This document shows, piece by piece, positions 9,858 to 18,651 of a DNA stretch of 64,000 bases. Each line of letters opens with the position of its first letter. The first letter of the stretch is position 1. The notes beneath the pieces were generated by a model. The model did not search any database. It saw nothing but the letters and a program-made list of their open reading frames with translations, and had not been told where the DNA came from. The DNA comes from Borrelia turcica IST7 (GTDB lineage Bacteria > Spirochaetota > Spirochaetia > Borreliales > Borreliaceae), in NCBI RefSeq assembly GCF_003606285.1, contig NZ_CP028884.1:744001-808000 (forward strand), given 5' to 3'. The translations under genes and the position numbers were made by a program.

Positions 9858-10751
9858 ATGTTTGTAATCAAAAAACCTTCTAAAATAATATTCTTGGGCG
9901 AACATAGTGCTGTTTATGGTTTTCCAGTCATTGGTACAACAATGCCCCTTTACATGTATTTAGTCTATATGTTTTCTAATTCTTGGAAGTACTTAGGAGC
10001 TCCTTCTTTAAAAATAGATAAAGTAATACATTTTATTAATAAGAGATTTAATAAAGTTAGGCCTATCGAATTTTTAATATTTTCAGAGGTTCCAGTTGGA
10101 GTTGGTCTTGGCTCTTCTGCTAGTCTTAGCTTATGTTTTGCCGAATATATTATAACGCATAAGGAATATGAAACTTTCGATAAAATATTGCTGGCACGTG
10201 AAATTGAAAATATTTTTCATGGGAAGTCTTCTGGCATGGATATTTTACTAATTGAGTTAAATGGAACTTTTTATTTAGAAAATAATAATAATGCTTTGAG
10301 TGCTCAAAAAATAGAACCTTGTGATTTTTACTTCTTGATAGGAGCGGTAAAAAGGGAAGTTGAAACTAGTAAAATAATATCTGATTTAAATCAAAAAATA
10401 TCTCTTAATAACAGTTTATTTGAAATTGTTGAAGAGTTAGGAGTCATTGCTAAAGATTCTTATTCTGCTTTTTCTAGGCGAGATTTTTGTTCTTTAGTCA
10501 ATAATATAAATATTGCAAATAACTGCTTAAATTCTTTAGATTTATCCTCAGATTCCCTTGATTATATAATAAAAAGAGGGAGAGAATTTAAAGCTCTTGC
10601 TGGTAAATTGAGTGGTGCAGGGCGAGGTGGAGCTTTTATTTTAGCTTTTAAAGAAGAACATGAGGCTAGATTGGCCTTGAAAAAATTGAGTAAAGATTTA
10701 GATAAGAATAATATTAGCTTGATTTTAAAGCTTAGAGTATTTAAAGTGTAA
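9858..10751 (+). CDS. mvaK1: Mevalonate kinase
   Basis: This GHMP kinase phosphorylates mevalonate at the 5-hydroxyl. The 297-residue protein contains the N-terminal FLGEHSAVYGFP motif typical of mevalonate kinases. The nucleotide loop PVGVGLGSSASLS is near residue 78, the GKSSGMD segment near residue 118, and the C-terminal loop KLSGAGRGGAF near residue 255. It begins 6 nt after mvaK2 and is the last pathway gene of the operon. Confidence 0.94.
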   Translation: MFVIKKPSKIIFLGEHSAVYGFPVIGTTMPLYMYLVYMFSNSWKYLGAPSLKIDKVIHFINKRFNKVRPIEFLIFSEVPVGVGLGSSASLSLCFAEYIITHKEYETFDKILLAREIENIFHGKSSGMDILLIELNGTFYLENNNNALSAQKIEPCDFYFLIGAVKREVETSKIISDLNQKISLNNSLFEIVEELGVIAKDSYSAFSRRDFCSLVNNINIANNCLNSLDLSSDSLDYIIKRGREFKALAGKLSGAGRGGAFILAFKEEHEARLALKKLSKDLDKNNISLILKLRVFKV

Positions 10752-10772
10752 GTTTACGATAGGGAAAATATT

Positions 10773-11432
10773 TTGAAGTTAAAGAATTTTATATTAGGTG
10801 AAGCTAGAACTAATGTGTATGTTATTTATAGTAAAGATAAAAGCATAAGAGATGCTTCTATTATTGATATTGGAGAGAATCCCATTAAGTTGATGGATTT
10901 TTTAGAGAGTGAGGAGCTTATTCCTAAAAATTTATTTTTAACTCATACACATTTCGATCATATTGGAGGATTGCCTTTTTTATTAAATAAATATAAAGAC
11001 ATTAAGGTATATCTTCATAAAAATGATTTTAATGGATTTTTTTCACCCAAAGATAATCTTTCTTATTTAAGGGGAGATAATATTTTTTATCTTGAAAAAG
11101 ACATTGTTTTTGAATATAAATTTGTTTGTGAAGGTGATTTGGTTGAATTTTTAGGTAGTAAAGTTGAGATTTTTTTTGTTCCAGGGCATTCTCCAGGAAG
11201 TCTTTCTTATAGAATAGCAGATATGTTTTTTTCAGGGGATGTACTTTTCAGGGGTTCTATTGGTAGGACAGATTTTTTTCATGGGGATTATGGTGTTTTA
11301 TGTTCTAGTTTAAAGAAGATTAATAGCGTAGTGGAGAGTAATTTTAAAATATATCCGGGTCATGGATTTTCTACTAATATAGAACAAGAGAGAAACTTAA
11401 ACATAAGCTTTATTAAAGCACAAAAAACTTAA
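10773..11432 (+). CDS. Metallo-beta-lactamase-fold hydrolase, glyoxalase II-like
   Basis: This 219-residue MBL-fold protein has a full set of metal ligands: THTHFDHIGG near residue 57, GHSPGS near residue 138, SGDVLF near residue 154 and YPGHG near residue 198. The pattern is closest to the GloB/YcbL hydroxyacylglutathione hydrolase-like group, but it lacks the C-terminal substrate domain of classic glyoxalase II, so the substrate is unknown. The only reasonable start is TTG 10773, behind an AGGG. It follows mvaK1 by 21 nt with no terminator between them, so it is likely transcribed with the mevalonate genes. I do not recall a gene at this position in Lyme Borrelia. Confidence 0.85.
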   Translation: MKLKNFILGEARTNVYVIYSKDKSIRDASIIDIGENPIKLMDFLESEELIPKNLFLTHTHFDHIGGLPFLLNKYKDIKVYLHKNDFNGFFSPKDNLSYLRGDNIFYLEKDIVFEYKFVCEGDLVEFLGSKVEIFFVPGHSPGSLSYRIADMFFSGDVLFRGSIGRTDFFHGDYGVLCSSLKKINSVVESNFKIYPGHGFSTNIEQERNLNISFIKAQKT

Positions 11433-11448
11433 TCGTAAAAAAGAATTT

Positions 11449-11522
11449 TGGGTCCAGAGGGAGTCGAACCCCCGACATCCTGCTTGTAAGGCAGGCGCTC
11501 TGACCAACTGAGCTATGAACCC
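11449..11522 (-). tRNA. tRNA-Val (UAC)
   Basis: On the minus strand the sequence folds into a complete 74-nt tRNA. The acceptor stem is GGGTTCA with TGGACCC (one G-U pair), there is a standard D arm, the anticodon loop contains TAC, and the T arm is GGGGG-TTCGACT-CCCTC-like. The discriminator base is A, and the following bases are AAA, so CCA is not encoded. It lies tail to tail with the MBL-fold gene. Confidence 0.95.
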
Positions 11523-11566
11523 CTTTTAATGCTAAGAGTTATTATATAGGATAAGTTTTATTTATG

Positions 11567-12019
11567 TCAATTTGTTTGAAATTTTTCTCCAAAGATGATT
11601 ATGAATATGTATTTATTATTCTGTGTTTGTAAAATATGTCCACCCATCCTACTTGTATCTTTATTTAAAAGAGCTTCTTTGTGAGGTGGGCTTTTAAGCC
11701 AAGCATCTGTTACATCTTTAACATCCATTTCCGCTGCTAGAATTTCTTTTATTCTGCAAAAATATTTGTCGTATTTTTTAACTCTTTGTAGTGGAGTTGT
11801 TCCAAAAAGAGTATGTGTTAATACATTATGTTTACTAAGGTTTGTTATGTATTCTTTTGCTACCATCTCAAGAGTTTCATCTATTTCTAATTTTTTTAAA
11901 TTTAGGCTATCTCTTAATTTATGAATGGAGGAGTACAGAAATTGTAGGTCTTGATCTGCACTTAATGGGATAAATTGAGTTGTAAGAATTAAAATAATGA
12001 AAATGATTTTTCTTTGCAT
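11567..12019 (-). CDS. Secreted CAP/SCP-domain protein
   Basis: This 150-residue protein has a signal peptide of about 20 residues (basic MQRK, a hydrophobic stretch, then a likely cut after SAD) followed by a single CAP (SCP/PR-1-like) domain. Family features are the LHKLRDSLNLKKLEID opening, the HNVLTHT core, the EILAAE segment and the WLKSPPHKEALLN motif. There is no lipobox cysteine. I match it by position to BB0689 of the Lyme agent, which I recall as a structurally studied CAP protein of unclear function. It is transcribed divergently from the dps gene. Confidence 0.85.
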   Translation of the reverse strand: MQRKIIFIILILTTQFIPLSADQDLQFLYSSIHKLRDSLNLKKLEIDETLEMVAKEYITNLSKHNVLTHTLFGTTPLQRVKKYDKYFCRIKEILAAEMDVKDVTDAWLKSPPHKEALLNKDTSRMGGHILQTQNNKYIFIIIFGEKFQTN

Positions 12020-12021
12020 AA

Positions 12022-12050
12022 TTACCTTACCTATAATAAAATGATATTAT
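12022..12050 (+). promoter_or_regulatory. Candidate promoter of dps/napA
   Basis: TTACCT (12022-12027) is followed after 17 bp by TATTAT (12045-12050), which is preceded by TG at -14/-15, an extended -10 form. A second TATAAT-like hexamer lies at 12032-12037 without a good -35. This is a consensus-only prediction. Confidence 0.4.
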
Positions 12051-12088
12051 CATACCATACATCTAATTGATTTTAATAGGGAGGAAAT

Positions 12089-12670
12089 ATGTTAAATCAT
12101 TTAGATTATTTAAAAAAGGATGATTCAGATAAGATAAACTTAAAGCTTCAAGAGCTGTTATCAGGGCTTCATGTTTTTTATTCTAATTTAAGAGGTATTC
12201 ATTGGAATATAAAAGATGTTAATTTTTTTGTGATTCATAAAAAAACACAAAAACTTTATGAATACATTGCAGAGGTTATTGATGTTTTAGCTGAGAGATC
12301 TAGAGCGTTGGGTTATGATTCTGAGTTTAGATATTCTGAATTTGCTAAAAGCTCTTTTATTAAGGAACTTGGTATGGAGTCAACCTCAGATTTTGTTCTT
12401 TCAGTGAACAGTATTGTTCGTGATCTTAGTCACATTCTTAAAAATATTTTTGAAACAAGAGGTATTGTTGATGATGCATCTGATTATGGAACGGCTAATG
12501 TTTTAGATGATATTATGGTAGCTCTTGAAAAATATTTATGGATGTATAAATCTTTGGTAAACCATTGTGAATGCCCATGTCACGAGGGGAAGAAAAGTGA
12601 TTTATGCGAGGATAAGGATTCATGTGAATGTCCGTGTCATGAAGATGAGTGTTGTAAAGATAAACATTAA
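12089..12670 (+). CDS. napA: Dps/ferritin-like protein with Cys-rich metal-binding tail (NapA/BicA)
   Basis: This is a Dps-family four-helix-bundle protein of 193 residues. The ferroxidase-type ligands are present: His38 in HWNIKD, His50, Asp65 and Glu69 in VIDVLAER. It differs from ordinary Dps by a C-terminal extension of about 35 residues with nine cysteines and several histidines, containing the segment CECPCHE twice. In B. burgdorferi the orthologue (BB0690) is described as a metal-storage and stress protein whose tail is linked to copper. The start at 12089 has a strong GGGAGG site. The gene is transcribed divergently from the CAP protein gene. Confidence 0.95.
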   Translation: MLNHLDYLKKDDSDKINLKLQELLSGLHVFYSNLRGIHWNIKDVNFFVIHKKTQKLYEYIAEVIDVLAERSRALGYDSEFRYSEFAKSSFIKELGMESTSDFVLSVNSIVRDLSHILKNIFETRGIVDDASDYGTANVLDDIMVALEKYLWMYKSLVNHCECPCHEGKKSDLCEDKDSCECPCHEDECCKDKH

Positions 12671-12753
12671 TCTTTTTGGTATGACATAAAAAATAATTTT
12701 AAAAATTTATTTTTATATGTGTTAATTAATAATATAATTATATTTGATTTAGA

Positions 12754-12780
12754 TAAAGCTATAGTAAGTCTATAGCTTTA
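12754..12780. promoter_or_regulatory. Perfect dyad between dps and fusA2
   Basis: TAAAGCTATAG (12754-12764) and CTATAGCTTTA (12770-12780) form a perfect 11-bp stem with the loop TAAGT. It lies 84 nt after dps and only 20 nt before the fusA2 start. There is no long T run after it. It could be the dps terminator, a hairpin in the fusA2 leader, or an operator. Confidence 0.7.
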
Positions 12781-12800
12781 ATCTTATGTTTGAGGGCTCT

Positions 12801-14804
12801 ATGGAAATTAGGAATATTGGAATTATGGCACATATTGATGCTGGAAAAACTACTACTACAGAAAGGATAATATACTATACTGGCAAAACTCATAAGATAG
12901 GAAATGTTGATTCTGGTAATACAGTTACTGACTGGATGGCTCAAGAACAAGATAGAGGCATTACAATTAGTTCTGCTGCTATTACTTGTTATTGGCGAGG
13001 GCATCAGATAAATATTATTGATACTCCTGGGCATGTTGATTTTACAGCTGAGGTTGAGAGATCTCTTCGTGTTCTTGATGGAGGGGTTGTTATTTTTAGT
13101 GCTGTTGATGGAGTACAGGCACAAACGGAAACAGTATGGAAACAAGCGTCAAAGTATGGAATTCCAAGACTTGCTTATATTAATAAAATGGATAGAGTAG
13201 GCGCTGATTTTTTTAAGGTTGTTGAGGATATAAAAAATAAGTTTAATATTACTCCAATAATCTTGCAGATTCCAATTGGGAGTGAGAATAATTTTGAAGG
13301 AGTAATAGATATTATTGGCAATAAAGAATTGCATTTTGAGCTTGAAGATGGTAAGCCGGTTGTGATTGAGAGGGAGGTTCGTGAAGAGCTTGCTGAAGAT
13401 GTTAAAATTTTTAAAGAGAGGTTAATAGATGCTCTTAGTAATTTTAGTGAGAGGATTACTGAACTTTTTCTTGAAAATACTGATATTGACAATTCTCTTA
13501 TAGTAGAAGAGATTAGAAAGAATACTATTAGCGGATCTATTATACCTGTTTTAATGGGAACTAGTCTTAAAAATATTGGGATAGAACCTTTAATAGATGC
13601 TGTTGTGGATTATCTTCCAGGTCCTTTTGAGAAAAGTTTTAATGCATATTCTTTAAAAGAGAATAAAGACATACTAATTGATCCTAGTCATGAGGGAAAG
13701 TTATCGGCACTTGTTTTTAAAGTTCAATATTTTAGTGCAATTGCTGCACATCTTTATTTTATTAGAGTGTATTCAGGTGAAATTAATTCGTCAAAAAAGG
13801 TTATTAATGTTGCTAAGAATAAGCTTGAAAAGTTTACAAGAATTTTTAGGGTTTTTTCAAATAAAAATGAGCAGATTGATGAGGTTAAGGCAGGAGATAT
13901 TGGAGCAGTTATTGGGCTTAGGCATTCTGTAACGGGAGATACTCTTGTTGAGGAGGGAAATGAAATTTTACTTGAGCCTTTAATATTTCCAGAGCCAGTT
14001 GTATTAATATCTATTGAGCCGGAAAGGACGTCTGATGATTCTAGGCTTAAAGAAGTGCTTGAGATAATAGCTAGAGAAGATCCTACTTTTAGTTATAAAG
14101 AAAGTAAGGAGACAGGACAACTACTTGTTTCTGGAATGGGGGAGTTACATCTTGATATTATTATTACAAGAATTAGAGATGAGTTTAAACTTAATGTTTA
14201 TACGGGAAGGCCTCAGGTAAGTTATAGAGAGAGTTTGAGTTTAGAGATTGATGATGTATTTGAGTTTAGTAATATTTTTGCAGGTAAAGAGCTTAACTTA
14301 AAAATTGGTATGGTTATTAGTCCTTTAAATAGGGGCGAAGGTAATAAAATTGATTTTAAATGTGATATTGATCCTTTGTTTAGAGCTGTAATAGTTAAAG
14401 GAATTACTTCTGCTTTTTCAAGTGGTGTTATTGGATATCCTATTATAGATACAGGAGTTAAGATTACTTCATTAAATTATGATAAAGGCAAGATTAGTGA
14501 GTTTGCTGTTGAGTCAATAGCAGGGCTTGCTTTCCATGAGCTTTTCAAAAGGGCTAATCCTATTAAGCTAGAACCGATAATGATTTTAGAAATTAGAACT
14601 CCTATTGAATATACAGGAGAAGTTGTTTCTACATTAAATTATATTGGTGGAATTATTCATTCTATTAGTAATGTTGAGGATTGTGAGATAATAAAAGCCG
14701 AGGCAGCTTTTGAAAAACTTTTTGGGTATACTTCTACTTTAAGAAGCTCTACTAAGGGGAGGGGAGTCTTTACTATGGAATTTTCTTACTTTAGGGAAAA
14801 GTGA
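12801..14804 (+). CDS. fusA2: Elongation factor G2 (ribosome recycling type)
   Basis: This is a translational GTPase of 667 residues with all G motifs: AHIDAGKTT near residue 9, the switch region DRGITI, DTPGH near residue 76 and NKMD near residue 130. Domains II-V follow. Spirochetes carry two EF-G proteins. From the literature I know that B. burgdorferi EF-G2 works with RRF in ribosome recycling and not in translocation. I chose ATG 12801 over ATG 12786 because GAGGG lies at 12792-12796, correctly spaced only for the later start. The gene lies next to dps and a small membrane protein. Confidence 0.92.
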   Translation: MEIRNIGIMAHIDAGKTTTTERIIYYTGKTHKIGNVDSGNTVTDWMAQEQDRGITISSAAITCYWRGHQINIIDTPGHVDFTAEVERSLRVLDGGVVIFSAVDGVQAQTETVWKQASKYGIPRLAYINKMDRVGADFFKVVEDIKNKFNITPIILQIPIGSENNFEGVIDIIGNKELHFELEDGKPVVIEREVREELAEDVKIFKERLIDALSNFSERITELFLENTDIDNSLIVEEIRKNTISGSIIPVLMGTSLKNIGIEPLIDAVVDYLPGPFEKSFNAYSLKENKDILIDPSHEGKLSALVFKVQYFSAIAAHLYFIRVYSGEINSSKKVINVAKNKLEKFTRIFRVFSNKNEQIDEVKAGDIGAVIGLRHSVTGDTLVEEGNEILLEPLIFPEPVVLISIEPERTSDDSRLKEVLEIIAREDPTFSYKESKETGQLLVSGMGELHLDIIITRIRDEFKLNVYTGRPQVSYRESLSLEIDDVFEFSNIFAGKELNLKIGMVISPLNRGEGNKIDFKCDIDPLFRAVIVKGITSAFSSGVIGYPIIDTGVKITSLNYDKGKISEFAVESIAGLAFHELFKRANPIKLEPIMILEIRTPIEYTGEVVSTLNYIGGIIHSISNVEDCEIIKAEAAFEKLFGYTSTLRSSTKGRGVFTMEFSYFREK

Positions 14805-14890
14805 GATTGATTATTGTTGAAAATGTTGTATTTATTAAAAAGAAACTATTTTAGTTTTATTAAAAATAATAAATTAAGGAGCATTTTAAC

Positions 14891-15199
14891 ATGTCAAGTA
14901 AATCATATTTTGATGGGAGTGTTTTTGAATCAGTTTGTGTATATATGGGAGCAGCCTTTATGACTTGTTTTACCCTTGGGTTTTGTTTTCCTTGGGCTTA
15001 TTGTATGGTGTGCAAGTTTCATGTTGATCATACTGTTATTGAAGGACGTCGTTTAAAGTTTAATGGAGATGGAGCAAATCTTTTGGGGCATTGGATTGTT
15101 TGGTGGATTCTTTGCTTTATTACCTTCGGAATTTATACTTTGTGGATAGGAGTTAGGGTTGCAAAATGGAAAGTTGAGCATACACGTTTTGCAGATTAA
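14891..15199 (+). CDS. Small membrane protein, DUF898/YjgN-like
   Basis: This 102-residue protein has two hydrophobic segments, at about residues 15-38 and 63-88. The second is Trp-rich (HWIVWWILCFITFGIYTLWIG), and the protein ends in a short basic tail. The FTFGIYTLWIGVRVAKWKVEHTRF pattern resembles the repeat unit of the DUF898/YjgN membrane family, reduced here to a single unit. Function is unknown. It starts at ATG 14891 after AAGGAGC and is followed by a strong terminator. Confidence 0.75.
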   Translation: MSSKSYFDGSVFESVCVYMGAAFMTCFTLGFCFPWAYCMVCKFHVDHTVIEGRRLKFNGDGANLLGHWIVWWILCFITFGIYTLWIGVRVAKWKVEHTRFAD

Positions 15200-15234
15200 T
15201 TTTTAACGGCAAAAATGTAGGTTCAATTTTCTTA

Positions 15235-15279
15235 TTTTTATTCAGATCCAACTAGTTAAAAGTTGGGTCTGAATAAAAA
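15235..15279. terminator. Bidirectional terminator after the DUF898-like gene
   Basis: A 19-bp stem with one G-U pair, from TTTTTATTCAGATCCAACT to AGTTGGGTCTGAATAAAAA, encloses a 7-nt loop. Its T- and A-runs at the two ends allow termination in either direction. Confidence 0.85.
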
Positions 15280-15524
15280 TCTACATATTTGTTTCATAAT
15301 TTCATTTTTTATTCTTTTAAGATTTTAAACTTTATATTTAAGTGTGTGAGCTCTAATATTTAAACATTTTGTTATTTATATTGTAATAATATTAAAATAT
15401 AATTTTATTCTTTAAAAAAAAGATTTTTTGTCTTTTAAGTTCTACTAGAATATTAGGGTGGTTTTTTGATATCATGTCTTATTATTAATATTTTTTTATT
15501 TTAAAAATAAAAGGAGGTTATGTT
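15280..15524. other. AT-rich intergenic leader before the ROK gene
   Basis: Together with the terminator, this region makes a gap of about 325 nt. It holds long A and T runs and no ORF I can support. The only clear signal is a strong AAGGAGG site just before the ROK start codon. A TTGATA at 15466-15471 lacks a properly spaced -10 box, so no promoter is claimed. Confidence 0.6.
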
Positions 15525-16733
15525 ATGCAAGGTGAGAACATGGTTTCAATTAGAGGTGGCAATAGAAAAAAGATACTCCTTAGCTTAAAAAATATGCAGC
15601 ATTCAAGAACAGATTTAGCTCGTAAATTATCATTAACAAATGCTGCTGTTACAATTCTTACTAATCAGATGATTAAGGAAAGTATTTTAGTTGAAGTTGG
15701 CTCAAAAGAAACGGATATTAAAAAACATGGACGAAAAGAAATACTTCTTGACATTAATAAGGATTTTGCATATTCAATGGGAGTAATTATCTCTAGTAAT
15801 TATTTTCAAATAGGAATTGCAAATCTTAAATGTGAGGTTTTAATAAGTGAAACTTATTCTTTTGAACCTCCAGTTAGTGCTTATGAAATTTTGGAAAAAA
15901 TTAAGGATCATATGATTGAGATTATATGGAAGCATAATTTTTCAAGAGATAAGTTTATTGGACTAGGATTTAGTATTACTGGAATAATTAAGGATAAGGA
16001 ATCTGGTATTGTTAATGATAGTCATGGAGCATGGATTGAAAAGGATGTTCCCGTTAAGGCTATATTAGAGGAATATTTTTCACTTACAGTGTATCTTGAA
16101 AGTTATGTTAAAAACCTTTCTCTTGCTGAATTTATGGGTAAAAATGTAGATAATATCATGTTTTTTGATTATACGGATACTGCTGAGCTTTCTATTTGGT
16201 CTGAGGGTAATGTTTATTCTGGATTTAATAATAAATCTGGCATGGTTAGTCATATGGTTATTGATTATGGAGGTGAGAAAAATTGTCCTACTTGTGGGAA
16301 TAAGGGGTGTGTTAATATGTTGATATCTAATTTTGCACTCCAACGTTTAATATCAAAAGAATTTATGAATGGGGAGATACCTGAGCTTTATGACAAATAT
16401 GAAGGTAGGCTTAAAAAAGTTACTATATATGATATTTTTTCTCTTCATGAAAAATATGAATTTGTACGGAAAATAATGGAGGATACAGTAAAGTATTTAG
16501 CAATAGTTATTATAAATATTCAAAGAGTTCTTGATTTTAATTATTTGGTGCTTTATGGGCAAAGCTTTAAGCTTAAAAGCTTTTTTGACTTATTAAAAGA
16601 GGAAATCAAAAAGTTAAATAAAGAGAGTATCATATTAAAGCTTAGTTCTCTTGATACGGAAGTATCCGTTATTGGCCCTGCATCTAGCGTTATTTTTAAT
16701 AAGTTTTATTTAACAGGAGGAGATATTGATTAA
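15525..16733 (+). CDS. ROK-family transcriptional regulator (NagC/XylR-like)
   Basis: This 402-residue protein has an N-terminal winged helix-turn-helix (about residues 10-70, with SRTDLARKLSLTNAAVTILTNQM) and a C-terminal ROK domain. The ROK zinc site is present as His plus CPTCGNKGC near residue 250. The sugar-kinase residues are degraded: the place of the catalytic NDAN-type aspartate reads ESYVKNLSLAEF. It should therefore be a sugar-responsive regulator rather than a kinase. It starts at ATG 15525 behind AAGGAGG. The effector and targets are unknown. It was annotated xylR-like (BB0693) in B. burgdorferi. Confidence 0.88.
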   Translation: MQGENMVSIRGGNRKKILLSLKNMQHSRTDLARKLSLTNAAVTILTNQMIKESILVEVGSKETDIKKHGRKEILLDINKDFAYSMGVIISSNYFQIGIANLKCEVLISETYSFEPPVSAYEILEKIKDHMIEIIWKHNFSRDKFIGLGFSITGIIKDKESGIVNDSHGAWIEKDVPVKAILEEYFSLTVYLESYVKNLSLAEFMGKNVDNIMFFDYTDTAELSIWSEGNVYSGFNNKSGMVSHMVIDYGGEKNCPTCGNKGCVNMLISNFALQRLISKEFMNGEIPELYDKYEGRLKKVTIYDIFSLHEKYEFVRKIMEDTVKYLAIVIINIQRVLDFNYLVLYGQSFKLKSFFDLLKEEIKKLNKESIILKLSSLDTEVSVIGPASSVIFNKFYLTGGDID

Positions 16734-16792
16734 TATTTTCTTTTTTTGTATTGTATACTTTGTAACATTTTTTCAAATGAGGATAATTTTTA

Positions 16793-18142
16793 GTGTTTGA
16801 TGATCTAGGTGCAGGTTTTAGGAATTTTGTAAAGTATGTTTCTGGAAAATCTGTAATAAGTGAAAAAAATATTGAAGAGGCTGTAGACACTATTAAGAGT
16901 GCTTTAATTGATGCTGATGTTAATTTAAGGGTTGTTAGACGTTTTATAAATTCTGTTGTCGAAGAGGCGAAGGGAATTAAAGTTTTAAGGAATGTTGATC
17001 CTAAGTCTCAGTTTATTAAGATTGTTAATGATAAACTTGTAAGTTTTCTGGGAGATAGGCATTCTGAACTTATTCTAAATCCTGTTAATAAACAATCATG
17101 TATTTTGATGGTTGGTCTTCAGGGTTCTGGTAAAACTACGACTTGTGCAAAACTTGCAATGAGACTTAAAAAAGAGAATAGAAAAGTTCTTCTTGTAGCT
17201 GCAGATACTTTTAGAGCGGCCGCAGTTGATCAATTAAAGATTCTGGGTAGTCAAATTGGTATTTCTGTTTTTGCGCTTGAGGGTGAGGAAAATCCTATTA
17301 GGGTTGTAGAGGAAGCTGTTAAATATGCTAGAGTGGAGCTTTTCGATACTGTGATAGTAGATACTAGAGGTCGTCTTGAAGTTGAAGAGTTATTATTAAG
17401 AGAAATAAAAGAAATTAAGGAAATGTTGGCTCCTGTGGAAACAATATTAGTGGCCGATGCTATGACAGGTCAGATTGCTGTAAATATTGCAAAAGAATTT
17501 AATGATAGAGTTGGAATTACAGGTGTAATTTTCACAAAATTTGATTCTGATGCTAGGGGCGGAGCAGTTATATCGCTTAAGACTATTTGTGGGGCTCCTA
17601 TTAAATTTGTGGGGATTGGAGAGAAGCCGGAAGATCTTGATATTTTTTATCCAGATAGAGTTGCTTCACGCATTCTTGGTATGGGCGATGTTGTTGGTCT
17701 TGTTGAGAAGGCTCAAGCTGTTATAGATAAGGAAGAAGCATTAAAACTTGAAGAGAAGATTAAGAAGGCTAATTTTAATTTTGAAGATTACTTAAGTCAA
17801 TTTAAATACATGAAGGATATGGGTGGAGTCTCTAGTTTAATGGGAATGCTTCCGGGTGTTTCTTCAGAAATGTTGAGTTCTAAAGTTAATGAGAGTGAGC
17901 TTAAGAGAGAGGAGGCAATCATTTGTTCTATGACTAAAAAAGAGAGATTAAATCCTGTTTTTTTAAATAATCCTTCGAGGAAGAGAAGAATAGCTTTGGG
18001 AAGTGGGACAACAGTTTTTGAGGTAAATAAACTTATTAAAAAGTTTAGTCAGACAACTTTAATGATGAAAAAAATGAAAAATAAAAGCTTTCAAAATAAG
18101 ATAGCATCTCTTTTGGGAGGAAAAGGAGGAATGATAAATTGA
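16793..18142 (+). CDS. ffh: Signal recognition particle protein Ffh
   Basis: Ffh binds 4.5S RNA and signal sequences and delivers ribosomes to FtsY at the membrane. The 449-residue protein has the N domain, the G domain with [13 protein letters not shown] near residue 105 and [10 protein letters not shown] near residue 245, and the Met-rich M domain. The M domain contains the RNA-binding [12 protein letters not shown] segment near residue 398. The G3 motif reads DTRGR at residues 190-194, where SRP GTPases normally have DTAGR. The start is GTG 16793 after TGAGGA. It heads an operon-like block with rpsP, overlapping it by 4 nt. Confidence 0.95.
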   Translation: MFDDLGAGFRNFVKYVSGKSVISEKNIEEAVDTIKSALIDADVNLRVVRRFINSVVEEAKGIKVLRNVDPKSQFIKIVNDKLVSFLGDRHSELILNPVNKQSCILMVGLQGSGKTTTCAKLAMRLKKENRKVLLVAADTFRAAAVDQLKILGSQIGISVFALEGEENPIRVVEEAVKYARVELFDTVIVDTRGRLEVEELLLREIKEIKEMLAPVETILVADAMTGQIAVNIAKEFNDRVGITGVIFTKFDSDARGGAVISLKTICGAPIKFVGIGEKPEDLDIFYPDRVASRILGMGDVVGLVEKAQAVIDKEEALKLEEKIKKANFNFEDYLSQFKYMKDMGGVSSLMGMLPGVSSEMLSSKVNESELKREEAIICSMTKKERLNPVFLNNPSRKRRIALGSGTTVFEVNKLIKKFSQTTLMMKKMKNKSFQNKIASLLGGKGGMIN

Positions 18143-18390
18143 GTGTTAGAATAAGATTGAAAAGGATGGGGGCAAAGAAAAGGCCTTATTATCGAATTGT
18201 AGTGATGGATTCTGCTTCGCCTAGAGATGGACGAGCTATTGAAGAACTTGGGTACTATCATCCTGTTGAAAAACAAAATCAAATTAAAATAAATGAAAAT
18301 AAATTCAAAGATTGGATAAGTAAAGGAGCTATTCCAAGTGATACAGTTAAGAAACTTTTAAATAAAAATGGGTTTAAAGAAGAGAATTAG
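18139..18390 (+). CDS. rpsP: 30S ribosomal protein bS16
   Basis: This is a small-subunit ribosomal protein of 83 residues with the typical bS16 opening ([22 protein letters not shown]) and the [12 protein letters not shown] segment. The start is TTG 18139, which overlaps the ffh stop codon and lies behind the purine-rich AAAAGGAGGA at 18121-18130. No ATG or GTG is available in frame nearby. The order rpsP, khpA, rimM, trmD, rplS is the classical bacterial arrangement. Confidence 0.96.
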   Translation: MSVRIRLKRMGAKKRPYYRIVVMDSASPRDGRAIEELGYYHPVEKQNQIKINENKFKDWISKGAIPSDTVKKLLNKNGFKEEN

Positions 18391-18399
18391 GAGGACTTA

Positions 18400-18648
18400 A
18401 TGAAAGAATACGGCAACGAAATAGAACTTATAGAGTTTGTAGTAAAATCTCTTGTAGATAAAAGAGATGAGGTTAAATTAAATGTGGTTGAGGGTGAAAA
18501 GTCAACTATTTTGGAATTGAGAGTTTCTACAAGTGATGTTGGAAAGATAATAGGGAGAAGAGGTCGCATTGCAAGGGCTATTAGGACGTTACTTAGTGCT
18601 TGCGCTGCAAAGACAAATAGGAGAGTTCAGCTAGAAATTTTGGACTAA
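18400..18648 (+). CDS. khpA: KH-domain RNA-binding protein KhpA
   Basis: This 82-residue single KH-domain protein has the RNA-contacting GRRG loop in VGKIIGRRGRIARAIRTLL at about residues 47-65. KhpA binds RNA in the cytoplasm and in Gram-positives pairs with KhpB (Jag) to influence cell elongation and division. It lies between rpsP and rimM with 9 and 3 nt spacing, behind a good AGGAGG site. Confidence 0.92.
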   Translation: MKEYGNEIELIEFVVKSLVDKRDEVKLNVVEGEKSTILELRVSTSDVGKIIGRRGRIARAIRTLLSACAAKTNRRVQLEILD

Positions 18649-18651
18649 TTT

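Noticed and set aside
12786-12800. Upstream ATG start for EF-G2
   Set aside because: It has no ribosome binding site, and the GAGGG that would serve the gene lies inside this extension, spaced for ATG 12801.
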